64,000 nucleotides of DNA from Erigeron canadensis. Lineage: Eukaryota > Streptophyta > Magnoliopsida > Asterales > Asteraceae. The stretch lies in the NCBI RefSeq assembly GCF_010389155.1, contig NC_057767.1:24439723-24503722 (forward strand), read 5' to 3'. A program made the translations under genes and the position numbers. This document shows positions 47,601-58,900 of this stretch, in pieces; position 1 is the first letter of the stretch; each line of letters opens with the position of its first letter. Under the pieces are notes generated by a model. The model searched no databases. It worked only from the letters and a program-made list of their open reading frames with translations, and had not been told where the DNA came from.

Positions 47601-47863
47601 TATCAATTTGGTTTCATTTGTTTAAAAAACTTGTAAACATTCCTTTTATAGACATGATCAGGCAACCAAATTTCATAACTACTTAGACTTTCATGAATGA
47701 CCGAAATGCACCAAAAAAAATGTTCGATGGCCTGAAACCAACAAACGGCAATAAACCCTAAAAAATTACATACACAAAATATAATAAACCCTAAGAAGTA
47801 AGATTACCAGTGACTGCAAATATTTGTGGTGGTGGCGACGCCATTAGAAGAGGCTACTTCCAT
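44623..47863 (-). CDS. TRAF-type zinc-finger, tail-anchored protein (XAF1-like)
   Basis: Five exons join in phase to 201 aa: 47808-47863, 45380-45515, 45101-45238, 44897-45015, 44623-44779. The first junction splits a Cys codon and restores the first finger (ICSHCDREIP). Five regular C2HC-type units follow: C16/C19/H31/C35, C42/C45/H57/H62, C67/C70/H82/C87, C94/C97/H109/C113 and C120/C123/H135/C139. A charged linker then leads to a membrane segment (about residues 173-191, LVFTIAITGIAVVLGSLIF) and a short basic tail, a tail-anchor layout. No RING or MATH domain is present. Plant members resemble animal XAF1/TRAFD1 zinc-finger regions; their role is poorly known, so I assign fold and not function. 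Intron 1 is 2.3 kb. The start has AACAATGG context. No defect was seen. Confidence 0.92.
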
Positions 47864-48265
47864 TGTTTTTGTTGAGACGGAATTTATAATTCATTCAAAA
47901 TAATATATCTGCAAAATTTGGAATTAGATATTATTTGAAAGTACAGAGGTTAAAAGTGAAGATCACATCACAATCCCTAATAAATGAATAAAGTGACGAG
48001 ATATAACCACGATCGAATATGATATATTTTTCTTGGAAAAAATTTATTTAATTTGGGCGTACCCAATTAACTGAATAATGGGAAGGAAACATGTCTCAAA
48101 CCAGCTAACTTTTTACCCGGACTCAAATTCATAAAGGGATTTTAACTGAAGGCGTTAAACATTTAAATGTTAAACATTCTAAATCAACTTTTAGGTTTAA
48201 GGTTTTTTTAGTCATTAAGTTATAAAAATATTAATTAACTCTTAATTAACTCAATATATAAATAA
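47864..48265. other. Upstream region of zinc-finger gene
   Basis: Expected promoter area on the - strand. No sharp TATA box was identified. A long-TIR element begins at 48266. Confidence 0.45.
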
Positions 48266-49554
48266 GAGTAAATTACACTTTTCGTCCCTGAAGTTGGCAC
48301 GTTTTTCACTTTTGATTTCTAAACTTTAAAAATTACGTTTTGACCCTAAAGTTGGCTAATTTTTTCAATAATCGTCCTTTGGCCTTACGGTGTTAAAAAA
48401 TGGCGGTTAACGTACGCACGTGCTAGACACGTGAGGGCACTAATGTCATTTCACCTTACACCGAGGGACGAAAAGTGAAAAAATAACTACTTAAGGGACT
48501 AAAAGTGAAAAAATAGCTACTTGAGGGACGAAAAATGAAAATCATACAAATAAATTTATTCTTCCATAGTTTCTTTTCCGATCATCTTCTCCGATCATTT
48601 TTATCGATGTAATTTTCCGACTAGACATTTATTTTTTAATGATACCTAATAAAAACTCGACTTTGAATCCAAATCTAAACCACAAACAAAATCATTTACT
48701 CAAATTCATGACATTCAAAACACAACAATAAAACAAGTTATAGTTCAAACATGTCAGTCATCTTTTTTTTTTCCTAAAATTTGACTTTAATTGAAAGGGG
48801 GACGGTGGATGGTGGTGATTCTAGGTGGCGGCGGTGGTTGGTGGTGATTCTAGTCGGCGACGGTTAGTTGGTGGTGAATGTAGACGGCGGTGGTTGGAGG
48901 TGATTGTAGATGGCGGTGTTTGGTGGTAATTGTAGGCAGTGGTGGCTGGTGGTGATTGTAGACGGTGGTGGTTGTTGATTGTAGTGGCGGTGGGTGTTGG
49001 TAATTATAGGCGGGGGTGGCCGGAGGTGGTGGTGGGTGGCAGTGGCTCGTGGTGGTTATAGAAGGTGGTGGCTGGTGTTGGTTACAGACGGCGGTGGCTG
49101 GTAGCGGCGACTGTTGTTGGTGGTTATTAGGTGGTGGTGATTGGAGAGGCTTGGGGATAAAGGGGAAATAAATGTCTAGTCGGAAAATTCTATTGGAAAA
49201 GACGATCGTAAAGATGATCAGAAAAGAAAGAATGGAAGAATAAATTTATTTGTATAATTTTTATTTTTCGTCTCTCAATTAGCTATTTTTTACTTTACGT
49301 CCCTCAAGTAGCTATTTTTCACTTTTCGTCCCTCAAGTAGCTATTTTTTCACTTTTCGTCCCTCGGTGTAAGGTGAAATGACATTACCTGCCCTCAGGTG
49401 TCTAGCACTTGCGTACGTTAACGACTATTTTTTAACGCCGTAAGGCCAAATGACGATTATTGAAAAAATTGACCAACTTTAGGGTCAAAATTGTAATTTT
49501 TAAAGTTTAAGTGAAAATAGTGCTAACTTTAAGGACAAAAAGTGTAATTAACTC
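48266..49554. mobile_element. Long-TIR Mutator-like element with minisatellite cargo
   Basis: Ends GAGTAAATTACACTTTTCGT and AAAAAGTGTAATTAACTC are inverted; arms run for about 280 bp and share GGCCTTACGG/CCGTAAGGCC, TTAACGTACGCA and the repeated GGGACGAAAAGTGAAAAAAT. Flanks TATAAATAA and ATTAAATAA agree at seven of nine positions. The centre is a GGT-rich repeat. No transposase. Confidence 0.75.
48803..49155 (+). repeat. GGTGGTGATTGTAG-type minisatellite
   Basis: Irregular tandem units of about 30 bases built from GGCGGTGGTTGGTGGTGATT and GTAGACGGC, at least ten copies. It is much richer in G than its surroundings and lies inside the Mutator-like element. Confidence 0.8.
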
Positions 49555-51679
49555 ATTAAATAATGTCTATAAACTAAAAAAAATAGATGATTGACGGGTA
49601 TTTTCTTTATTAAGTCAAAAAACAAATATTAAGTTTTTAGTTATTAAATTTATTAAGTAAGAAAAAAAACGAGACCTTATTTTTAAAAAAAAAAAAAAAG
49701 TGAAGATTTCATTCACACTTACCCAAAAACGAGACCTTAGTTGGTTTAACTATAATGTCGTGAATTTAATAATAATGTCTTGATATCAATGTGGTCCGGT
49801 TTTTCAACCAGAACATACCTTTCATTGGAGTGTTATATATAAAAACAGATTATGTTATCTGTTGCATACAAAATTTTTACTATTTTATTCAATACATTTG
49901 TATAAATTTTTTTAATAGTAAACTATTTTACTCGTACTCTTGTATTACGGTATACTATTTTACTTCTACTCCTATCTCACACGAATGTATATGATGTATC
50001 TCGGGACTCTCCAACCCTGTCCCCTCCCAATAGTCTACCCTTCTTTAATAATATGACATTACAAATATAAAAAGTAGAATTCAACTCCATGTGGAATACA
50101 TAATTATTTTCCTCTTTCATTCTCCATAGTAAAACTTACTAGTATTTAGTAGTAATTAGTAATCTTTGTGGTACGACGAATTACCTGTTACACAGATTTG
50201 AATATGTCGGTTAACCAAGAGGTTTTACAAAAAGTGATTAGGGAAAGTTAAGTCATATAACTAAAAACTTTTAATCATCAAATCAACCTTACCATGGAAC
50301 CATCAACCATATAATAAATTTGTGATTGCGCTCCAAGGCTCGAGCAACTGGCTTGGTGGGCTTCTTGTTGCATAGTAGAATGATAACATGCACCATTCAC
50401 ACATATTGAGCCTCACAACACACCTACTCCATTTACCAACCTTTGATTGGGTTTGGCTGGGCACCCGGGTTGTGTTAGGCTTTCTAGTAAGCTTAGATGA
50501 AACTACCTTAACTTGTACTGTAGTAATTTTGATCAATAGATATGTAAAATATGATTCCACAGATGTTACTTTTTTTGCATTGATAAATTTTACAGACTCA
50601 AAGAACATATCAAAGAAATCTTGATCGATAATATTCTATTGGTTGTGATCCATGCATTACATTGAGAAATTTTACAGACCCAATTGACACTTCTTCAAGG
50701 ATTAATTTCACACCATGAGCACCTGTCTTTGGGCAACCATTTTCATTATTAGGGACAAAATGTTAACTAGGTTGACAGCTCACATGGTAAAGTAGTCAAT
50801 AAATGATATATGAGCAAGAGAACTATGGACTAAAGATTTAGCACCAACCACCAAGTGTATGTGCCAAGAAGAATTACACACATTACCCACAATCAGCTTA
50901 TTAAGGTTGAAACAAACATTGTTCAGAGTGTTGCTAAATTGAGGCATTCTAACTAATGACACTAGCTAATTGAGATCAGTACAACATAAAATGTTAAAGT
51001 ACGTGCTACCTTTTAACTCAAACTGATCATCTTCATATGTTGAATCAAATTAAATTCAAGTAAAGTTTTTGGACATTACACTTAATAGCATATACTCCGT
51101 ATAATGAAGAAAATTGTTGAGGTGTGACTTAAAGCCAACACGGAAACTGGTACGGAGTTTGGGTTTGAGTTTGTTTGAGCTTCTTTGATTGACATTTAGT
51201 TAAAGCTTTACTCGTATTAAATAACGATAAAATATTAGAAGGGTATTTTCTATGCATAGAAAATTCGACATTATAAAAAGATGGTTGAGTTGAGTATTCT
51301 ATTCTTGAAAATACTACTGTACCTCAAATAACATTACTTTTTTATTGGTAATAATCAATCCTCCTAAATTGTTAGCTTAAAAATTATCCTAATTAATTAG
51401 ATTGTGACATGCATAAAATTAGGGGGTGAGATTAGGAAAGAGAATTAGTGGATTCCATGTGTTAACAAGTTGATATATTAGGAGAATTTTTAGGAAGATT
51501 GTTTAGGAGGATTTATCATTTTCCTTTTTTTAGTTTTGTTTTTGTTAAAAAAATCATATCTCGACTCTCCTTCCATCTAAGTTAAAAACAGTTGGGTTAA
51601 TATTTGCATTAACTATTGATTGTAAAACTAATAAATAATAGTCACCTACAAAATAAAATAAAATATAGAAATGAAGATT
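49555..51679. other. Intergenic
   Basis: No gene that I can defend. Short open frames on both strands near 50300-50960 have no recognisable motif. Confidence 0.45.
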
Positions 51680-52767
51680 AGGTAGGAGGGAGTGGGAGTC
51701 GGGTACTCATCGGGTAGCCCAAACCTGATCGGCTACACCATGGAGGGTGTTCGGGTAAGCGTCGGTTAAGGCCCGATCCGGTAGTAATTCGAGTATTGAA
51801 ACCGAGTTTGGGTAAGAAGTTTTGAACGTTGGAAGCTAGTGGGTCCCCCCCCCCCCCCAATGGCTAGATCTAATTTAAAAAAAAAAAAAATTTTTAATCA
51901 ACTTTTCTACCTTTTCACCCATAAAAACCCTATTCGTCTTCCAATTTTTACACCACAACTTTCATTTTCACCCAATTTCCATTTACTCCACAACTTCCTT
52001 TCAACCAAAATCACTACAATGGACCTTTGTGATTGTAAAATGGCTATCCAAACTCACCTAAATCACGACTCCAAACGCCTCTCAGATGTGAATAACGTCA
52101 TTCAGGGCGTTTCTGAGAACAAAGAGGCTTACGAAGCCGCAATCAACCGACTTACTGCCCCGGGTTATGCATGTAACATCGCGGAGAATGAGCATCTTGT
52201 ATATCTTCGACAGAAGATCGACTGGCTGAATCAAGTTATTTTTCAGTTAAACGCCGATTCTTCAACATTGACCCAGACGCTAGATCACGGGGTATTCTCG
52301 CAAGCCAATGTGGGTGGTGGTCAGGATGTACCTTACTACTCTGACCCGGGGGAGGAGTACGTTTCTCCTCTACTAGGCGTGGCCATCGAGTCTCCTGAGC
52401 GCTACCGCTACATTCACCGTAATGATGGTGATAGCGCTGTTGACTCGGATTATTCCAAGGCTTAGTTTAAGTTTTATTTAAGTATTTTAGTTTTATTTAA
52501 GTGTTTTAGTTCTATTTAAGTGTTTTTTAGTCGTATTTAATCATTTTCCATATTATGTATTGTGGTTTTTAGTTTAATGAAATTAGTTCTATATGGTTTT
52601 TAGTTTATATGTATTAAAGTTAAATGAAAAAGAAAATGAAATTGGGTCAGAATTGGGTATGTATTGCCAATGATTTGAGTAAGAATTGGGTAAAATTGGA
52701 TAGTTGTGAGTTGGAGAGTTTTGATTAGAGTAAGAATTGGGTAACTTTTTTGTACTCCTTCCACCCT
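51680..52767. mobile_element. Possible TIR element around the orphan frame
   Basis: GGTAGGAGGGAGT at the left and ACTCCTTCCACCC at the right are inverted at 10 of 13 positions, flanked by TTA and TAA. This could be a PIF/Harbinger-like element, but the duplication is not a true direct repeat, so the call is tentative. Confidence 0.3.
52019..52465 (+). CDS. Orphan 148-aa protein, unknown function
   Basis: An intact frame that opens MDLCDCKMAIQTHLNHDSKR and ends DSAVDSDYSKA. I chose the ATG at 52019 (ACAATGG context); the frame runs 60 codons further up, but that part is built on a C run and an A run and looks like leader. Residues 8-90 are rich in leucine, asparagine and charged residues in a likely helical, coiled-coil pattern (HLVYLRQKIDWLNQVIFQLN). 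Residues 100-148 are acidic, low-complexity and Tyr-rich. Codon use and GC content are higher than in the flanks. No known domain is recognised. It may be a lineage-specific gene or the accessory frame of a DNA transposon. Confidence 0.5.
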   Translation: MDLCDCKMAIQTHLNHDSKRLSDVNNVIQGVSENKEAYEAAINRLTAPGYACNIAENEHLVYLRQKIDWLNQVIFQLNADSSTLTQTLDHGVFSQANVGGGQDVPYYSDPGEEYVSPLLGVAIESPERYRYIHRNDGDSAVDSDYSKA

Positions 52768-52972
52768 AAGTCAAAAATTGAATTAAACTAATATCAGAAA
52801 TAATTAAACTCACTTGATGATGTTGATGATGGCGAAGGGATCCAAGTCTCCAACCATGGTCTCTGAGACTCTCTGATAGGAGGAGTGGAATACAAGGACT
52901 TCTATTCTTTCAAGTTTGGTCGGATTAAATAATTGGATCCGTCTGATTTAATCACGGTTGTTGGTCACAAGA
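52466..52972. other. 3' flank of orphan frame
   Basis: Contains near-repeats of TTTTATTTAAGTGTTTTAGT just after the stop, and GTAAGAATTGGGTA motifs near 52680-52740. No gene. Confidence 0.5.
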
Positions 52973-53404
52973 TGTAACACCCCACCGTTGGCGGAAACAT
53001 GAGGTGTCATGAAAAATACAACACGACATGGAATTACATAGATACTGCTAAATAAAATAGAATATAATAAATATATTCCCAAATACATGAGTTCAAAGTC
53101 ATAACAGTGCTAAAATAGCTTATTACAACCAAGTCCAAAAAGAAATATTCCAAGGCATGTAGCCTTAAAGTCTGAAAATAAATAGAGGAACACTAATCTC
53201 CGAAGTCCAAGCCTAGCATAGCAGTCTTTACCCCTGATTAGCCTGAGTACCTGAAAAGTATACTAAAACGTGTCAACACAAAGGTTGATGAGTTCGTAGG
53301 TTTTAGTCAAAAAGTCTTAGTCAAAGAAATAAGTCTTTTGTCGATTCATTAAAGTCTAAACAAGTATTAGTTCAATACATAATGAGCAGAGTTACGCCAT
53401 AATA

Positions 53405-53516
53405 TGTCCAAAGTCTCAAGTCTCATGCCTCATGTCTCATGTCTCAAAGTCTCAATGTCTCAAAGACTCAATGTCTCGAAGACTCAATGTCTCAAAGTCT
53501 CAATGTCTCAAAGTCC
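53405..53516 (+). repeat. TCTCAAAG/TCTCAATG tandem repeat
   Basis: Blocks of GTCTCAATGTCTCAAAGACT repeat at about 16-base spacing inside the solo LTR. Confidence 0.8.
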
Positions 53517-54484
53517 GGCCTTACGGTACCTGCCTTAGTCCAAGTCTCAAATCTCATGTCCAAGTCTCAAACTCATACAATAAGCATGTCCAAACCATAA
53601 ATCACAACAATAAACACAACACATATAAACAAAATCAAGCACATCAAATGACACAAGTAACTCTATACGCACAGGCTCCGTATTGAACATAAACATGAAT
53701 CGACAAAACTGTTTGAAAAATAAGTATACTTTCCACCCCAAAACTTGTAAAAAGAGGGGCTACGAAACTCACTTGAAAAGTGTTATGAAAGTATAACGGA
53801 CGAGCACGACAAGCACAATCAAAGTCCACGACAATCAACACCTACCAATAATACATGACAAGTCATAATGAAAGTCTTTGGTCTTAAGTCTTAGCCTATT
53901 AGAAATGCCTTTAAGTGCACATGTCTTTATTTAACTTCTAAAACGACGTTTGACAAAATTCGAATAAACCGAACAAGAGTCTGGATTTGACAACAAAGTC
54001 CTTTATTAAGTTCAAACACATTATTATATCAATACAACCTCATTTGAAATCATTTTATAGTTCAAAATAAGTTTTACTCGAATTTACTGAAAACTAGACA
54101 AAATCGGAGATTTTAACCGAAAAACTTACGAAACCGAAACGAGTTGAGGTTGAGCTCAACCTAATGGTTGAACTCGACCAACTAAAGCCCAAATATGTTA
54201 TTTTAAAATATTTTATTCATGTGTTAGCCAATTGGACCAAAACTACACCTTTTGAGAAAACTAGTCAAATTTAAGAACCGAATAAGCACGTATGGACACG
54301 ATAGGCTAATGAAATCGACAATATGAGTAGGGAAGTGGTTGAACTCGACCATGGAAGGTCTAGTTCAATCTGGACAGAGGTCAAAATGAGTTTATTCCAA
54401 GTCTTAAAGGTCCGAGAGTTAAAACAAGTCATTTCGGGTCAAACTAGGAACCTTACGAGCCGTTTAAGCGAAAAAAGTCAACAG

Positions 54485-54595
54485 AGGGTCAACCTAGACC
54501 ACCAGAGGTCGAGCTAGACCAGGTAGAGGTCGAGCTTGACCTGCCTAGGTCGAGTTAGATCAGCCTAGGTCGAGATAGGCCTGGCCGGGGTCGGA
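54485..54595 (+). repeat. AGGTCGAGCTAGACC-like degenerate tandem repeat
   Basis: GGTCGAGCTAGACCAGGTAG, GGTCGAGCTTGACCTGCCTA and related units follow one another. A diverged set (CTCGACC, CTCAACC) recurs near 55320-55400. Confidence 0.6.
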
Positions 54596-55957
54596 TTCAT
54601 ACGCGATTTAAGCAAAAACGAACGATTTTGACGCGATTTTGTTAAAATAACGAGATCTAAGGCTAGCCAATTCATACCCATGAGTCTTGATTGCAAAAAA
54701 GTGTCACAAATCAGTACAAAAAGGGTGAAGTTCGACCGATTCCATACATCATGTGATCGACAATTGCACAACCTTAATCTTGGATACGAAATCGACTAGT
54801 TTTAGAGTCTTTTAGCCAAATAAATGATATCTTCAGTTCTTGTAGTTGCACAAAATCCAAATTACATGAGTGCATAATGTATCAAATCAAATCCTTAATC
54901 AAGGTTCAATTCATTTCTTACACACAAATGTAACCGAAATTGCACAATCAACAATCAAAGACATGATTCGCTTAGCTTTTTATAAGAACCGAAAGAGTAA
55001 ACATATATATACATATAAAAACGAATTGGAGAGATTAAAAACAGGACTTACACAAGTTTTTGATGAAGAGAATGATAATATTCACTTGTTTCTTGATAAA
55101 AGATCGAAGCCTTGATTGATTGAAAGCGTTTGGAACCGAAATCGAGAGAATGATTTAAGAGAGGATTTGAAAGACAAACTCTTTTCTCTTCTTGTCTATG
55201 AAATCTGAATTTTTTGTGAAGAAAGGGTGTTTTTCAAAGAAAACCTTAGAGAGAAATCTTATGTGTGTAAACCATTTGATGGAATGAAAGATCAAGTTTA
55301 TATAGGCATGTATATGGTTGAATTCAACCATAGTCGAACTCAACCAGGTCTAACTCGACCAAGTCGACCTCAACCAGATCGAGCTCGACCCATATCTGTA
55401 AACTAGACTCTTTTACAAAAACGTGGCCGCTTGAATCGTCAAAAACGGAGTTACGGTTTGAAAGCTATGACCAAAACAAAATCAATACGTTTTTCTGTTG
55501 TCGATTCGTTTAATTAATTAAAACGACGCCATATACGGCAAAGGTAAATGCTATCCGTTGATTCGCTTAATGTTTTGAAGGTTCATTTTAACTTTATTTG
55601 GCATTTCTATGAGACAACTAGTCTTCCTCAATCATTTGCTCCAAGTCTTAAAAAGTTAAAGGCACTAGTACTCAATAAACATGTCTTGTCTTATTCATAC
55701 TCTAATCCATATAGCCACACGTCTAAAGACTTAAATTGATAGTTAATGACCTTCTACAAATGGAATAGTATAATCAAACGAACGCTCAGGTAACGGTTAT
55801 CACACAAGACATGTTTGTGTTGAGTGGGCATGACTAATATATGGACTTGTTCCACATTATACTTTCATAATTTGTACAATTAATGACATTTAGGTGATTT
55901 ATGATAATGCATTTATATAAGTCACCAAGAGTTTGTTTGTTTAAGACAAGTAGACAA

Positions 55958-58900
55958 CTATCTTGGTGCCCGCACATTGCAGCGGTGATAAACGGTGTTG
56001 ATGGCGTTGATTGTGGCGGTAGAGATGGAGGGCGGCGTTGGAGATGGAAGTGTAACACCCCAACTAAGGCGGAACAATGAGATGTACAGAAAGTCGAGTA
56101 TCCAAAACAAAGGATTATAAATAACATTCACCATAGTTTCATTTGATAAAAGAATTTACAATTGTACAAGCATGTGAACCAATTTCCAAGTACAAATGCG
56201 TCCACCGTACTTGAATATTAAGTTCACGAAACAAATAACAAACACCTGAAGTAGTGTACTACAATGATCAAGGCGGATTCCATTGCCTATCACAAGGTTT
56301 GATCTTTGACTCCAAAGGGCAATGCAAATATTCATGAAGCATATAAATCCTCAATGCTTAAGCTTATTTCCTGAAAAGCATGTAGAAAAAGTGTCAACTA
56401 CGAAAACGTAGTTGGTGAGTGCATAGGTTTTTATATAAATCTTGGTACATCACCGTTTTAATACTTAGAAAAACTGATCCAAACCATATGATCGACAAAA
56501 TTTTCATATCATGTTATCAAGTTTCCAAATACCATAATGTCATATCAAGACTTGGAGAATCTATTGTAAAATTCCAGGTTCTCATTTGTCAAATCATCAT
56601 GAGAGAAAAAGTATATGAATCGATTAATCGTATATCATACCAAAATCATTCGATTACCAAAATCATTTCAATATCACCAATTTTAACGTCTTTCAAGATA
56701 TCATATGAGGGACGATACCCAATCCGTGTGTCCAAACAATTTCCAATTATGACCAAAAATAAAGAACCACCAAGAAGGACCTTCAAATATCTTTATGAAT
56801 ATTCTTTTTCAAAAACGTAAGTTCAAATCTTAATACTCAAATCTTAATATCCAATCATTTCAACTTTAATTTCTTTTAACCACGAGGGCAAAACTTAAAT
56901 AGCTTTTTGATGAATAAATACTTGAGCCACTACTACTACCATTTTAAAGTCCAAGCTTTATAATACTTCTTATCTTTGCACAAGCTGTCAATCAAGTGCT
57001 GTCAATCAAGTGCCTTACTTATACTTGGGGTCGTGTCATGAGGACGACCGATTAAACTTACGTAGCTAGAACACCCTAATGGTCGGACTGGAAGTGATGG
57101 TCATCACGAAGGCAACCAACCTTCCACCGTTACACTCTGGATGGGTGGACGACTCCTAGTTGCGCAACTATCTAACTACAGGCCTCCCTTAGGAGTAAAT
57201 AGTAGTGTACCGAAAAGAAAACGGGTTGACAGAACTCAAGTTCATCATATAACAATTATCACTTGGAACATACGTTATAACTTCATATCATAATCATACT
57301 TATCAAGAGTCATTTCATATATCAAACTTTCTTTCAAAAAACACTTCATATATATATATATATATAAAATAACTTTACTTATCATGCTTTTCACCCCGAA
57401 AGTTAAATACATAAAATAGTTTGAAAGGGGGCTATGACTCACCTTGATATGCCGCATATTATATTCACTTATCCAAAATGGGTACTTCCCATCAATCGCT
57501 CCATCATACACCCGTCACGTTTCTCAATCACATTTGAAAGCCAAGACTATCCCTACGATAGGACTAATACATGTAAGTTCCTATCTTAAGCAATCACTTA
57601 GAAATGCCACTTTCATTATATTGCTATCAATTGTGGAATCCAAGTATATTGCCAACATTCGCATTGTTTTGGTTGTAGCGATTGATGGTGTAAAATGTTA
57701 CTTTAATTACATGCGTAGTTATAAGTTGTTAGATTTTTGGTAACTTGGCTTCATTTGTGGTTTCACTTGGCATCTTAGGTCATCATGTAGAAATATCATA
57801 TTAAGTTATGTTATCCTTGTTCATCATTTGTTGTGTAATCGATTTTAGCGTGAATTAACATTTGTGATATCAATATATAGCTTGGTTAACATAATTACTT
57901 ATGTCAATCTCACTTAATTATCTTTGTTTTATTTTGATTACACTTATCTCATGAAATTCGTTTAAGTGTTATGAGCCATTATCAATTGGGCCTTAGGTGT
58001 CATGGGCTTTTAAATGTTTTGGGCTTACATTAGTTATTGGGCTTTACCTTATTTGGGTTAGGTGCATAATGGGTCATAGTGGTTATTGGGCTTTAAGGCT
58101 TATTGGGCCAAGTGGTCCTACTGATTTTTGTTCCTTATGGGTTCATTATTTGGTCCGGGTTAGCCCATTATGGTTCTTAGTTCATTACATAGCCCATTAT
58201 GCCATTTATAAGATTACTTACAAATTTTCTGTTTTATACTTTATTTTTAAGAAATGTTAGCTACTATTTTGGGGTCAAGACGAATTATTTGGACCTTCAT
58301 GATTTTTACACAGTGACTTATATGTATCTAGTATTTTTGTGAATTTTTGGTGAATTTTTAGATGATGTTTGGTATCCGTAAAAATTATCCAAACACGAAC
58401 TGTCCTGAATGGGCACTGCTTGCGACATCAGAAGTTTTATAAAAGTTCTTGATGTTCTGATTGTTAGAAAAATCCCATGATTTTATTTTAAGTTCAAAAC
58501 ACATTGAAATTACTTTCCACCAAGTATGACTTCCTGGAACTTTATGTATTAGGAGATAAATATTGTTAAAGTTTATAAAATATTCATACAAAATTACAGT
58601 TTTGACCAGTTTCAATAGAAAAATCATATCTATTGTTTGGTTCAGTATTTTTGAGTAATTCCAGTTGGAGGTTAATCTTAACTTATTTGTGTACAACTTT
58701 TATTTTGATAGTCTTTCTTGAAAAGGCCCTCACATGCTCAGTTTTCCCGTTCAAAGACAGAAGATGGATTCTGTCAGCTTACTTTGTTTGCCCAATGCAT
58801 GCCTTTACTTTATGGCTTCACCCAATACTTATTTTGGCAAACCCAATACATTTTGTTCATCCTAATTCATCTATTCATCTTTCATTAGTGTTTTCTCCAG

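Larger units (their letters stand above)
52973..55804 (+). mobile_element. Solo LTR, 2.8 kb (Gypsy-type)
   Basis: Starts TGTAACACCCCACCG and ends GGTTATCACA (TG...CA). Flanks are both CAAGA (52968-52972 and 55805-55809), an exact 5-bp duplication. There is no internal polyprotein, tRNA primer site or second LTR, so I read it as a single very long LTR left by recombination. A TATA-like TTTATATAGG near 55296 fits an LTR promoter. The TGTAACACCCC start is typical of long-LTR plant Gypsy elements of the Tekay/Del kind. Confidence 0.75.

Noticed and set aside
50303..50962. Open frames on both strands
   Set aside because: No domain, no splice continuity and overlapping opposite frames; not enough to call a gene.
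51839..52018. 60-codon N-terminal extension of the orphan frame
   Set aside because: Built from a C run, an A run and leader-like DNA; the ATG at 52019 has better context.
53405..53516. CRISPR-like regular repeats
   Set aside because: Short contiguous tandem units without unique spacers, inside a plant LTR; it is a minisatellite.
56419..56820. 133-codon open frame
   Set aside because: Inside the 4.5-kb LTR, with no recognisable motif and AT-driven composition.
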